A stretch of 64,000 bases of DNA from Trifolium pratense. Lineage: Eukaryota; Streptophyta; Magnoliopsida; Fabales; Fabaceae. The notes below the pieces were generated by a model, which had not been told where the DNA came from, searched no databases, and saw nothing but the letters and a program-made list of their open reading frames with translations. The position numbers and the translations under genes are program-made. This document shows, piece after piece, positions 43,099-53,929 of the stretch; positions within the stretch are counted from its first letter, which is position 1; each line of letters opens with the position of its first letter. The DNA is taken from assembly GCF_020283565.1 (NCBI RefSeq), contig NC_060063.1, positions 43,732,856 through 43,796,855 on the forward strand, given 5' to 3'.

Positions 43099-44811
43099 GT
43101 TCAACCTGCTCAAGAATTCTCAGTTCGCCTAGAAGATCGGTTGTATGTAGATGGTTATCCCTTAATCTCTGAATTGGATGTTGAGGAAGTCATTCAGGAT
43201 TATTTGAAGAAGCTACAAGATGAAGGATTTACTGTTACCCGAGAAATGGTTCCTAAGGCTCCTGAGAATATGTATAAACCTAGACAGAGGAAGTCTAAGA
43301 GGAAAGCTGATACTCAAGAGGTGGAAGTTCAGCCAGATCTTCTTGCTCAGAAGAAAATCAAAGTTGAACAATCTATGGCTGAACAGAGGACAAAGAGGAA
43401 ACATGAAGCTACTGCTGAGAAGATTGCTGAAGAATCATCTCAAAAGCCAATCAATCTTGATGAGGATGAAAGTGATTCAGAAGAGACTAGTTCTGATGAA
43501 GAGACTCTTGCTGCTAAGCTGCGAAAGAAACCAGTTCCTGTTACAAAAGGTAAGACTCCTAAGTATGTATTTAATGAAGCTGAAATTGGAATAGGTTTTA
43601 CCAAACCCCTTAGAACTATCCACCCTAACCCCATTAACATTTCATCTTCTGACAATTCAGAAGAACTTGCTTGTTCTTTTGATAAATCTCAACAGAAGGA
43701 TAAACAAGCTCCTTCTGACAACCCTCTTTCTAAACTAGAAAAATACCTAAGCCCTGACTCTTTGAATAATCATTCTTTTTCTCATGAAACCACCAAGCTC
43801 ACATCACCTCCCAAACCAAAATCACCACCAACTCAACCACAACTAGAAACACCTGCCAAATCATCATCTGAACCTCAACCAGATATTACTTCTGCACCCA
43901 TTAACTCTCCCACCAAACAAATCTCTCCTAGAAAATCTCCTGAACCAACCTCTGAACCCACATCATCTGAACAAGCTCCTGGACTTAACCCTAACTCAGG
44001 TGCTGAACATATTTCTCCTGAGCGTGTTCATACTTGTGCTCCCTGCCCTTCAGAGGTAGATGTTGTTCTTATTGACAACTCTGCTCCTGAATCACCAAAA
44101 CACTCCACAATTCCCTATATCTCTCCCACACCTTCTGACCTTTTTAGTAACCTATCCAATCAGCTTTATGATGATCTTCTTAGGTTGTCTAATATTAAGA
44201 ACAGGTTCTTGGTCTGTCCTTCTGATGTGGATGTTGAAGTATCTACTATCAAGGCCAAGGTTTGTCATGCTCTGGATTTGGTTGGTAAGGATATCAAGGC
44301 TGTGATTGGTAAGAGGGATCTGGAGGTTGTCAATCTTATGAAGGAAGGTCTTGCAAGGGTCAGTCTGAAGAGGTTAACCATGTTCAATCATGAGGAAACT
44401 GAGCTTGCTAGGATTTCTGCTCTGTCTGCAAGGGAAACTGCTGATGAATTGCTACTCAATGTGTTCAAGAACTGCTGGGTGGACTCCAAGTTGTTCAAGA
44501 GTTTAGAAGATCAGAGGATTGAATCTGAACGAATTGCTCAAGAGACTGAGAGGATTGCTTCAGAAGCTGAACTGTTGAATCAACAAGAAGTTCTTATGCT
44601 TGAGTATTCAGAGGATGATGAATCTTCCTCTGATAAAGGAAAGGCTCCGTTGGAAGCAGATGTGGATCAATTGAGTGTTTTGCAGCAGGCTATTGAAAGA
44701 CAGAGGTCTGATCATCAGAGTCTTGAAACCAAGGTGGACAAGCTGGATTCTAAAGTGGACACTCTGAATGACAAATTTGATACCATCATAGCCCTCCTCA
44801 AGAAACCTTAG
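43099..44811 (+). CDS. Env-like ORF of a Sirevirus-type Copia retrotransposon (5' truncated)
   Basis: A continuous frame of about 570 codons ending at TAG 44809-44811, with no ATG at its left edge because the LTR at 42110-43097 cuts it. Features: basic patch (PRQRKSKRKAD), acidic Ser-rich tracts (DEDESDSEETSSDEE), a long Pro/Ser/Thr-rich middle (SPPKPKSPPTQPQ), and a helical C-terminus with heptads (LETKVDKLDSKVDTLNDKFD) likely to be coiled coil. I see no clear membrane segment. Position before a multiple polypurine-tract region fits the extra ORF of Sireviruses in legumes. Its role is unproven. Confidence 0.65.
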   Translation, partial: VQPAQEFSVRLEDRLYVDGYPLISELDVEEVIQDYLKKLQDEGFTVTREMVPKAPENMYKPRQRKSKRKADTQEVEVQPDLLAQKKIKVEQSMAEQRTKRKHEATAEKIAEESSQKPINLDEDESDSEETSSDEETLAAKLRKKPVPVTKGKTPKYVFNEAEIGIGFTKPLRTIHPNPINISSSDNSEELACSFDKSQQKDKQAPSDNPLSKLEKYLSPDSLNNHSFSHETTKLTSPPKPKSPPTQPQLETPAKSSSEPQPDITSAPINSPTKQISPRKSPEPTSEPTSSEQAPGLNPNSGAEHISPERVHTCAPCPSEVDVVLIDNSAPESPKHSTIPYISPTPSDLFSNLSNQLYDDLLRLSNIKNRFLVCPSDVDVEVSTIKAKVCHALDLVGKDIKAVIGKRDLEVVNLMKEGLARVSLKRLTMFNHEETELARISALSARETADELLLNVFKNCWVDSKLFKSLEDQRIESERIAQETERIASEAELLNQQEVLMLEYSEDDESSSDKGKAPLEADVDQLSVLQQAIERQRSDHQSLETKVDKLDSKVDTLNDKFDTIIALLKKP

Positions 44812-45068
44812 GATTCTAAGCACTTTTATCTGTTGTTTCAATTTTTTTTGTTTTATTTATCTCCTTCTGAACAATTGGTTATGATTATTATGTTCTTGCT
44901 TATATTGTGTGTTTTTGTTTTGATTCTTTTTATCTTTACAAAATTTTTCTTTACACTTATCTAAAGAAAGAAACACAGAAACACAAGCAGAATTTCATTA
45001 ATTTTTTTTATTAAAAACTGCCGAATATGATATTGAATACATTAGCAACAGAAAAAGAACATCTAATC

Positions 45069-45365
45069 CTATTCAGATTCTGAAGAGATCACAGATTTTG
45101 TCTCAGAATCATCTGAAGAAATCTCAATAGGCTCTGGATCTTGTTCTTCATCGTCTTCTTCTTGTTCCTCTTCAGGAACATATCACGCTAAAAACTCAGC
45201 ATAGTCAGCATCTATCTCATCTTCTTCAGCTTCGGACTCTAAAGAGATGATGATAATTTCTGCTTCTTGTGGTTTCTTGTCTTCTTCTTTCTTTTTCTCC
45301 TCTCTTTCACGTTCCTCATCTCTCTTTCTGCGATACTCTGCGATACGAGCACTAAATCTCTTCAT
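45069..45365 (-). CDS. Antisense charged ORF downstream of the env-like ORF (one in-frame stop)
   Basis: Minus-strand frame beginning MKRFSARIAEYRRKRDEERE at 45365 (a longer frame starts at ATG 45425), basic at first then strongly acidic (EAEEDEIDADYAEF). TGA at 45185-45183 interrupts it, after which the same frame continues as YVPEEEQEEDDEEQDPEP to TAG at 45071-45069. A TATAAATA box lies upstream. It is opposite in sense to the retrotransposon. I do not know its function. Confidence 0.5.
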
Positions 45366-45434
45366 TTTTCTTGATTTTTTTCTTTGTATATTGTTTGCGT
45401 TTTTGTTGTGAAGAATGTTTGTCAAACTAGTTCT

Positions 45435-45444
45435 CTATTTATAG
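45435..45444 (-). promoter_or_regulatory. TATA box for the antisense ORF
   Basis: CTATAAATAG on the minus strand. A start about 30 bases downstream would fall near 45412, past the ATG at 45425, making the ATG at 45365 the first usable start. Confidence 0.5.
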
Positions 45445-45549
45445 CCTTTTTGGCGCTTTGGTTTTTGCTTTTGAAATAAATTTCACCTCCGTAACAACCA
45501 ATTCCTATCTTTGACTGTCTTGATTTCCTAACTTTTTGTTTTTTTTTTT

Positions 45550-46006
45550 ACTTTTTGATAATGACAAAAGGGGGAGTAGTTACGCATTAATTGATATGTT
45601 TCAAAAAGCTGAAACCACGCTTTATACGCTTTATGTTTGTTATGTTATTAAAGTTGTTTAGCAAATATTTGTTTTATTGCGGAGACTGAGTATTTTAAAC
45701 TGAAAATAAATTTCATTAGTAAGGATAAGTTAAGAGTGCAATTTTAACTTAACATTATGAGACTTAGGGGGAGAGCTTGCAAACCTCTCGTCCTGAAGAA
45801 AAATACAGAATTTAATTTTATTTTAATTACTTAATCTTATACTAAATTAAAATATCATGGATAAATCTTAAAGCTAAGGCTTTATGAAGTATCAATCTTA
45901 GGGGGAGCTTGCAAACCTCACAAACCTAAGAGAAACATGATAAGTTAATTTAACAACAATTGTCAATTAATACTTATGTTTGTCATCATCAAAAAGGGGG
46001 AGATTG
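45550..46006 (+). promoter_or_regulatory. Multiple polypurine tracts and LTR start of the Sirevirus-type element
   Basis: AAAAGGGGGAGTAG (about 45566), TTAGGGGGAGAGCTTGCAAA (about 45766), TTAGGGGGAGCTTGCAAACC (about 45899) and AAAAAGGGGGAGAT (45991-46004). The last sits directly before TGTTGGAACAAAAT, the start of an LTR. Several such tracts ahead of the 3' LTR are typical of Sireviruses. Only about 20 bases of that LTR remain. Confidence 0.75.
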
Positions 46007-46024
46007 TTGGAACAAAATTAATGG

Positions 46025-48150
46025 AGATATGAATCTCTCAAGTGATGATGATGATATAATTCATATAATTGGAAGGACTCAGAGAACCAAACGTGTGCCT
46101 GCTAGATTGAATGACTGTGAAGTCACTCAAGATAATGTAGTGAATGATGAGGGTGATCTCATTCATTTTGCATTACTTGCTGACTTTGAACCAGTGAATT
46201 TCAGGGATGTTTTGAAAAATAATGTATGGAAGAAGGCTATGGAAGAAGAGCTTAAGTCAATTGAAAAGAATCAGACTTGGAAGCTAGTTGCCTTGCCAGA
46301 CAAGAAAAAGAAAATAGATGTGAAATGGGTATTCAAAGTGAAACTGAACCCTGATGGCATAATTTTAAAGCATAAAGCAAGGTTAGTGGCTAGAGGTTTC
46401 TTGCAGAAACATGGTATTGACTACAATGAAGTTTTTGCACCAGTTGCTAGAATTGAAACTGTAAGATTGGTTGTAGCATTGGCTTGTAAGAATAGATGGA
46501 GATTGTACCATTTGTTGGAACAAAATTGATTTAAAAATGTTTGCCCCTAAATCTATTAAGGTTTTGATGATAACAAAGTATTAATATACAATTGGAAGGA
46601 CTAAAAATTTATTTTAAGTGTGCAGAACTTAGCTTCAAACAAGCTCTGAGGAAAGCTCAGAAGACAAGTCCTCAGAAGTTCGCAAGAACTCAGAAGATAA
46701 GAATCTTCAGAAGTTACTTACATCAGAGGATGAAGACATCAGAACTTACTAAAGTCTGAAGTGAATCAAACTCTGAGGTATATTTTGAATGGTGTGAAGA
46801 TTCGAATTTGAAGGTCAACTCTCTTACCAATGAAGAAAAGGACCTCTCAACCTTGATCAGAACAGCTACTTACATTTTGTCTGTCCACAATGGAGAACGT
46901 GGGTTATCAGACTTATTAGCTGAATAAGGAATTAGTCTTCTCTGCACATGGTCAAAGTTACTGAAACTCTTACTCTGTTTTGGAAACGACCAAACTACAT
47001 CAAGACAAGTTGCTTGAAGACAAAAGACTATCTTCATCAACGGTCATCTTTGCAACGACTCTTTATCAGTCCTATATATACTAGAAGAATCAAGTTGCAA
47101 AAAAATTAACAATCTTTACACGCGCTCGAAAAATTCTGATTTGCGAATACAAGCTCTGAACCTCTGAACTAGTGTTTTTTAACTCTTAGTCCAAATACTT
47201 TGTACTCACTGTATTTGTTTATTAAGGTTCTCTTAAGAGCAGTTGTATTCTTTCAACAACTTTATTATCTCTGTAAGTTTGTGAAGTCTTAAGCTTGTGT
47301 GCTTAAGTGAGAAGTCTTAAGCTTGTGTGCTTGAGCATAGTTGTGAAGTCTCTTGCTTGTGTGCTTGAGCATTTGTAATCTTGTGTGATTATAGTGAAAT
47401 CCCTTGGAAGTGCAAGGGGACTGGACTACTCTCGTTTTGTGAGAGGAACCAGTATAAATTGCTTGTGTGATCTCTCTCTCTCTCTCTTATCTCGTTATAT
47501 TGTGTTATTTATCCGCTGCCATTGTAGTTGAGTTAAGAACTTTGAAAAAGTTTTAACTTGGCTAAAACACAATTCAACCCCCCCTTCTTGTGTTTTCACA
47601 CCTTCACCATTTGGATGTCAAGTCAGCATTTTTAAATAGTCCACTAGATGAGGAGGTGTATGTGTCACAAGTCACAACCTCCAGGTTTTGAAATTAAAGG
47701 GAAAGAAGCAATGGTGTATAAGCTGTATAAGGCTCTATATGGCTTAAAGCAGGCACCTAGAGCATGAAACAAAAGGATTAATGATTTTCTGACTCAAATT
47801 GGATTCAAAAAGTGTGCAGCAGAGTTTGGTGTATATGTGCAATGTCCTAAAGATGAAGAAATCATCATAATCTGCTTATATGTAGATGACTTGCTCATAA
47901 CTGGCAGTAAAACTACAGAAATTGGAAAAGTGAAAGACAAACTCAAAAGTGAATTTGAGATGTCTTATCTTGGTGAACTCTCATTCTTCTTAGGAATGGA
48001 ATTTTTGAAAGGCAAATATGGTATAGTAATGCACCAGCAAAAATACATTGGTGAACTACTTGAAAGGTTTGAAATGAATGCCTGCAATTCATCGTCAAAT
48101 CCATCAGAGACAAACTCAAAGTTTGATGAGTGTACTAATGAAGAGAACAT
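46025..48150 (+). mobile_element. Copia pol fragment split by a solo LTR
   Basis: 46070-46512: RVPARLND, FRDVLKNNVWKKAMEEELKS, VKWVFKVKLNPDG and ARGFLQKHGIDYNEVFAPVA (reverse transcriptase N-terminal half). After the solo LTR it resumes at LDVKSAFLN, is frameshifted for about 200 bases (with a stop at the AWN-equivalent AW position), then is open again from 47837: CLYVDDLLITGS (catalytic YVDD present) and SYLGELSFFLGMEF. It ends abruptly at 48150 inside a TNL intron-like sequence, so RNase H and the 3' LTR are missing. Confidence 0.88.
46513..47606 (+). mobile_element. 1094-bp solo LTR with 5-bp target duplication
   Basis: TGTTGGAACAAAATTG start, ACACCTTCA end. CCATT duplicated exactly at 46508-46512 and 47607-47611. 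Removing it restores the reverse-transcriptase frame YHL-DVKSAFLN. Its start matches the truncated LTR at 46005, so it belongs to the same family. It has a TATATATA (about 47074) and internal repeats of AAGCTTGTGTGCTT (about 47290-47370). Confidence 0.88.
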
Positions 48151-48800
48151 ATAACTGGTAAACTCACTTTTAACTTTTAAGTAGCTCGCTCACTTAATGT
48201 CTTAGTTACTGCAGGATCTAGTTAATTTAAAATATCTTAAGCTTCGTTCATCCTCGCACCTGGTGGAGCTTCCAGACTTGTCATGTGCTACAAATCTTGA
48301 AGTAATTGATCTTCGTCTCTGTGGGTTGACTAGTGTACATCCATCTGTCTTTACTCTAAATAAGCTTATGAAATTAGACCTAGGTGGATGCATTTCCCTC
48401 ATAAGCTTTCGAAGCAATATCCAGTATTTAAGCTCCCTTCGTTATCTGTCCCTCGCTAGTTGCATTTCACTGAAGGATTTTTCAGTAACCTCAAAGGAAA
48501 TGGTAAAGTTGAATTTAGAATTCACAGGTATCAAACAATTACCATCATCAATTGGACTTCAAACCAAACTTGAAAAGTTGCTTCTTGAAAAGTTACATTG
48601 AGAACTTGCCCGAAAGTGTCAAACTTCTTAGAAGTCTGAGACATCTAGGCTTACAAGATTGTAGGAAGCTTCAAAGTTTACCTGAGCTACCTTCATCATT
48701 GATAAGCTCTAATGTAACTTTTCCTTCAACTGCAATTCAAATGTTAAAGGAAAACAAGACGAGGGCTGCCTTCTAGAATTGCTTGAAACTGAATGAACAT
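48143..48800 (+). pseudogene. Orphan TNL LRR exon (copy of TNL3 exon 4 start)
   Basis: 48143-48212 matches the end of TNL3 intron 3 and its CTGCAG acceptor. 48213-48800 matches 52676-53290 (DLVNLKYLKLRSSSHLVELP). It has a frameshift near KLLLEK, a deletion of about 40 bases near LPSSLI and a TGG-to-TAG stop. It probably belonged to an upstream TNL gene destroyed by the retrotransposons. Confidence 0.88.
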
Positions 48801-48939
48801 TTTTTTTGAGGTGGTTGTTGTTTCTACAATATATTATTTTTTTAAAAAAAAGAGACAAATTTTATTTAAATATTTTTTAGGCAACATATACATGTACATT
48901 TAGTAAAGTACTACTTTTTAATAACAACAAGGGTACGTT

Positions 48940-49045
48940 TTGATGGGGACACCTTGACTTAGTTTTTTTTTAAGGAACCTTGACTTGACTATAGTTAAAT
49001 GCCACCAAACAACGTCCATTGATGGGGACACCTTGACTTAGTTAA
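48940..49045. repeat. Short tandem duplication just before TNL3
   Basis: GATGGGGACACCTTGACTTAG occurs at about 48941 and 49021, each followed by TTAAATGCCAC and an AACAAACG/AACAACG. The first copy has an extra T run plus a repeated CCTTGACTT. The second copy supplies the ATG used by TNL3. Confidence 0.75.
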
Positions 49046-52000
49046 ATGCCACTAACAAACGTTAAGACAACATCAATATCTGACAACAAAGATTATGTGT
49101 ATCCTTTGATATATAATCCTAAGATTAAGTATGATGTCTTTGTTAGCTTCCGAGGTTCTGACATCCGTGAAGGTTTTCTTAGTCATTTGGTTGAAGCTTT
49201 TTCTAGAAAGAAAATTGTTGTCTTTGTAGATAATAAGCTTCCTAAAGGAGATGAAATATCACAATCACTTGTTCAAGCTATTGAAACATCATTGATTTCT
49301 TTGGTAATATTTTCAACCAATTATGCTTCTTCACCTTGGTGTTTGGATGAGTTAGTCAAAATTGTTGAGTGTAGAGAGAAAAATGGACAGATTTTATTGC
49401 CTGTTTTTTACAAATTAGAACCTACTATTGTGAGGCATCAAAAAGGACCTTATGCAAATGAATTTGATGAACATGAAAAAAAGTACAATTTGAGTAAGGT
49501 GCACCAATGGAGATTTGCTCTAAAGGAATCTGGTAATATGTTTGGATTTCATTCATCAAATTTTAGGTGAGTTCTTTTAAGTTTCTTTCCATCAATTCAT
49601 CATCATCAAGTTATTTTTTATTAATTTGCAAAAGTTATTAAGAACATTTTAAAATAGCACATTTTATTTGACTCGTGATATTCAATTGACCATTAAAATT
49701 GTGGTGTATTCAATTAAACAATTTATCACAATTTCTTATTTTTGAATATGATCTAAATTAATCACTATAATTTTGTATGTGATTAACCATGTGATGAGGT
49801 GTACAAAAAATTAATAGTCAATGAACATTTTAGTTTTTATTTTTCTTTTCATTTTTAATAGAGAATTCTTTGCCCACCCATGAAAAAAGTTGGAGGCTAG
49901 CTAGTATACATAAGACAAAATTAACTTAAAAATGAATTGCGTATCAAAAAAAAAAAAAAACTTAAAAATGAATTAAATCTAAAAAAGTGACGTCAAATTA
50001 TTTGACGTTGAAATTATAAAAACATGATGGACTATAAAAAAGTATGATCTCCGTCTCTAAATATAAGATTCCGTTGATTAATTATGGATATTAAAAAAAA
50101 TTAGTAGTAGTAATAAATTTATTGATAGTGAGTGTTATTTTTACAATTTTTTTTTTAGGCACAATTTTATTCTTTAAGAGAGAGGATTTCTTTGTTTTAT
50201 CAAGATATTTATTATAAGGTGTTAAAAGAGTATAGTAGTTAGTTAATCAACTATAGTCAGTTGATAGGTTACCAAGTTGGTTAGGAGATTAGAAAGTTAG
50301 TTACTTCAAATAGGTTCTATAAATAAGCTACTCCATTGTACATTTTAATCATTCTTTTATCAATTTATATTCATTCAATATGAATTCCTATGGATATTTT
50401 CCTCATGAATACTCTTATGCACTCTATCTTGCCGACATTTATGATCTTTATCCCTTCGATTTCATGATTGATAACATAAGGTGTAGATAAAAAGGTAGAA
50501 TAATTAGGGGTATATTTGGTAAATAAGTAATTAATGTGGTTGAAAATTCAAAGAGAGTTATAAAAAATGATAATTTTTTTTCTTTCTAAAGGGTGTTATA
50601 GTTAGGGACGGAGGTAGTATAATATATTGATATAAACTAGATAAATATTTATCTTATAAAGTGTTTGATGAACACAAAATAAGAAACATGATAATATTAT
50701 TTCATCATATCATACTTTTAGTACACCACCGCATAATAACATAATATATAGTATTATTTTAGTACATATCAGACTTTAATTTTAAGTCAGTTCTACATGT
50801 CTACATTATTTTTTTGGTTATACACTTTTCTTAATTTCTTCTATAGGAATGATGCTCTACTTGTTAAGGAAATAGTTAAGTATGTGTTGACAAGGTTGGA
50901 TCATGTGCAACAAGTTAACTCAAAAGGACTTGTTGGAATTGGCAAACAAATTTCTCATGTGGAATCATTGTTACAGACAGAGTCAAATCATGTTCGTGCC
51001 ATTGGAATTTGGGGGATGAGTGGTATAGGTAAAACAACTATTGCAGAACAAGTATACAGCAGATTATGTTCTGAATATGAATCTTGTTACTTTAAGGCTA
51101 ATGTAAGAGAAGAATGGGGAAGATATGGAGATATGTATTTAAAGAAAGATATTTTTTCAACTCTATTAGGGGACCAAGAATTGAAAATTGACACACCACA
51201 TGGATTGCCAGGTTTTGTTGAGAGGAGGCTTCGTCGTATGAAGGTTCTCGTTGTTCTTGACGATGTCAATGATCCACAGCAACTAGAAATTTTAATTGGA
51301 AGACTAGATTGGTTTGGAAATGGTAGTAGAATCATCATAACAACAAGAGATAAACAAGTACTTGCCAAAAGGGTTGTTGAGAATGATATATATGAGGTAA
51401 GAGCATTGGAATTTGATGACTCTTTTAGGCTTTTCATTTTGAATGCCTTTGAACAAAACCATATTGAAAAAGAGTACTTTGAGTTGTCGAAAAAGATGGT
51501 CAATTATGCTAAAGGAAATCCATTAATTGTTGAAGTTTTGGGTCGTCATCTTCGCGGAAAAGACAAAACAATATGGGAAAGCCAGTTGCAGAGGCTTACA
51601 AAAGTACCAATTAAGAGAGTCCAAGATGCTGTTAGATTGAGTTATACTGACCTTGATCGTCATGAGAAGAAGATACTTTTGGACATTGCATGTTTTTTTG
51701 ATGGATTGCATCTAAAAGTTGACCAAATAAAACTGTTAGTGAAAGATCATGGTTATTCGGTAGATGTTGAGTTGGAAAGCCTTAAAAATAAAGCTCTCAT
51801 AACTATTTCTCAAGATAATGTTGTATCCATGCATAGCATTATACAAGAAACGGCTGAGGAAATTGTTCGGGAAGAATCCATTGATGACCCTGGAAAGCAA
51901 AGTCGGCTACTAGATCCTGATGATATTTATCAAGTACTGAAAAATAACAAGGTAAAAGCTTAACTCGTTTTAAAAAGTAAAGTAGCATCAACTGTTGATG

Positions 52001-53917
52001 AATAAATAAATCAATCATCGATATTATATGCACATGTATAAATAACAAATCATAGAAGGTTGAAATCAATGATCATAAGATTTGATTTTTGTAGGAAGTA
52101 AAGTAACTTACATCAATGTTTGAAAATTTTCAACTACTTTGATGGCAGGGTAGTGAGGCTATTAGAAGCATAGCTATCAACTTGTCGAAAATGAAGGAGG
52201 TGCAGTTAAATTCAAAGGTGTTTGCTAAAATGAAGAAACTACAATATCTGGATATTTATGGTAAGGGGTCCTCTTGTGATATTCTCCAGAGTCGAGGTGT
52301 CTTGTATCTTCCTCAAGGGCTTGAATCTTTGCCAAATGAACTCAGATACCTTCGGTGGGCACATTTCCCTTTGGAGTCCTTACCATCCAATTTTTCTGGA
52401 GAAAAACTAGTTCTATTGGACTTGCAAGACAGCCAAGTGAGAAAACTTTGGCATGAAGATCATAAGGTAAAAGTATTTCCACATTTTCTTTTTGATTTAT
52501 ATAAATTCAATTCATATACACCGTCATTTTAAAAACTTTTTATCGTGTCAAATAATAGTAATTGTCAGATCATTAAAAATGTTTGACTTTAATTATAACT
52601 ACTTCTAAAGTCACATATATAATTGGTAAACTCACTTTTAAGTAGCTCACTCACTTAATGTCTTCATTTCTGCAGGATCTAGTTAATTTAAAATATCTTA
52701 AGCTTCGTTCATCCTCGCACCTGGTGGAGCTTCCAGACTTATCATCTGCTACAAATCTTGAAGTAATCGATCTTCGTCTATGTGGGTTGACTAGTGTACA
52801 TCCATCTGTCTTTACTCTAAATAAGCTTATGAAATTAGACCTAGGTGGATGCATTTCCCTCATAAGCTTTCGAAGCAATATCCATTTAAGCTCCCTTCGT
52901 TATCTGTCCCTCGCTAGTTGCATTTCACTGAAGGATTTTTCAGTAACCTCAAAGGAAATGGTAAAGTTGAATTTAGAATTCACAGGTATCAAACAATTAC
53001 CATCATCAATTGGACTTCAAACCAAACTTGAAAAGTTGCTTCTTGGACACAGTTACATTGGGAACTTGCCCGAAAGCATCAAACTTCTTACAAGTCTGAG
53101 ACATCTAGGCTTAGAAGATTGTAGGAAGCTTCAAAGTCTTCCTGAGCTACCTTCATCATTGATAGCTCTAGATGTCAGTGGCTGTCTATCATTGGAGAAT
53201 GTAACTTTTCCTTCAACTGCAATTCAAATGTTAAAGGAAAACAAGACGAGGGTTGCCTTCTGGAATTGCCTGAAACTGAATGAACATTCTCTCAAGGAAA
53301 TTGAGCTAAATGCACAAATTAACATGATGAAATTTGCACATCAGCATATATCCATGTCTCGTAGTCACCCTTATGATGCTAAAGGCACGTACGTGTTCCC
53401 GGGAAGCAGTGTTCCAAAATGGTTGGTGTATAGAACAACACATGATTACATGACTATTGATCTCTCTTTTGCCAACCATTCCTCTCAATTGGGCTTCATA
53501 TTTTGCTTCGTTGTTCCACCGGTTCCATCACAGGGTTTCATTTTGAGATTTAATATTAGTGTTGATGGTGATGATAGTCAATTGCACTTAGATAGGCCAA
53601 GTCATGAAATTAAATCAGATCATGTGTATTTAGTATATGACCGAGGTTTTTCTCGCTATCTCAATAGCCGAGTCGAAGATCAGCCAAAGTTCAAAATTAA
53701 GATTACAGCAGAATCACGCAGACTAACATCAGAGTATGTGTCATTAATGATGTTGAGAGGGTTTGGGGTCAGTCCTATAAACACCTCACAATATCTAAAT
53801 TTCATTCAACAAATGGAAATGGCTGAAGGTCCAAGTATCCCAACTTCATTATGGAGTGTTGTTAACAGTCTTTTAGTAGTACTTATTTGTATAGTATTAT
53901 TCCTATGGTTTGTTTAA
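49046..53917 (+). CDS. TNL3: TIR-NB-ARC-LRR disease resistance protein, intact frame
   Basis: Exons 49046-49566, 50847-51951, 52149-52466 and 52676-53917 join in frame to 1061 aa. TIR about 28-170 (KYDVFVSFRGSD, WCLDELVKIVEC, catalytic-position Glu102). NB-ARC about 195-530: P-loop GMSGIGKTT (230-238), MKVLVVLDDV, GSRIIITTRDKQVL, a divergent GLPL (KGNPLIVEVL), and MHS instead of MHD at 502-504. LRRs 550-850 include LPQGLESLPNELRYLRW and YLSLASCISLKDFSV. C-JID about 880-1010 (FPGSSVPKWLVY). The last 20 residues (SLLVVLICIVLFLWFV) form a membrane segment. Start taken at the only ATG upstream of the TIR in frame. Unlike TNL1 there is no N-terminal hydrophobic segment. Intron 1 holds a solo LTR. 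Confidence 0.93.
49923..49974 (+). repeat. Micro-insertion with 16-bp target-site duplication
   Basis: AACTTAAAAATGAATT at 49923-49938 and 49959-49974 flanks GCGTATC plus an A run. In TNL3 intron 1. Confidence 0.78.
50220..50476 (+). mobile_element. 257-bp solo LTR in TNL3 intron 1
   Basis: Starts TGTTAAAAGAGTATAG, ends GATTGATAACA, flanked by TAAGG at 50215-50219 and 50477-50481. It contains TCTATAAATAAGC (about 50317), a TATA-like motif. Resembles small Copia or TRIM LTRs. Confidence 0.75.
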
Positions 53918-53929
53918 TGATGACTTTGC

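Noticed and set aside
43213..43655. Several other-frame ORFs overlapping the env-like ORF
   Set aside because: They are products of its biased Lys/Glu/Ser codon composition. Only the long frame has consistent domain-like texture.
44820..45060. Continuation of the env-like ORF
   Set aside because: A TAG at 44809-44811 ends it and the following sequence is AT-rich without coding texture.
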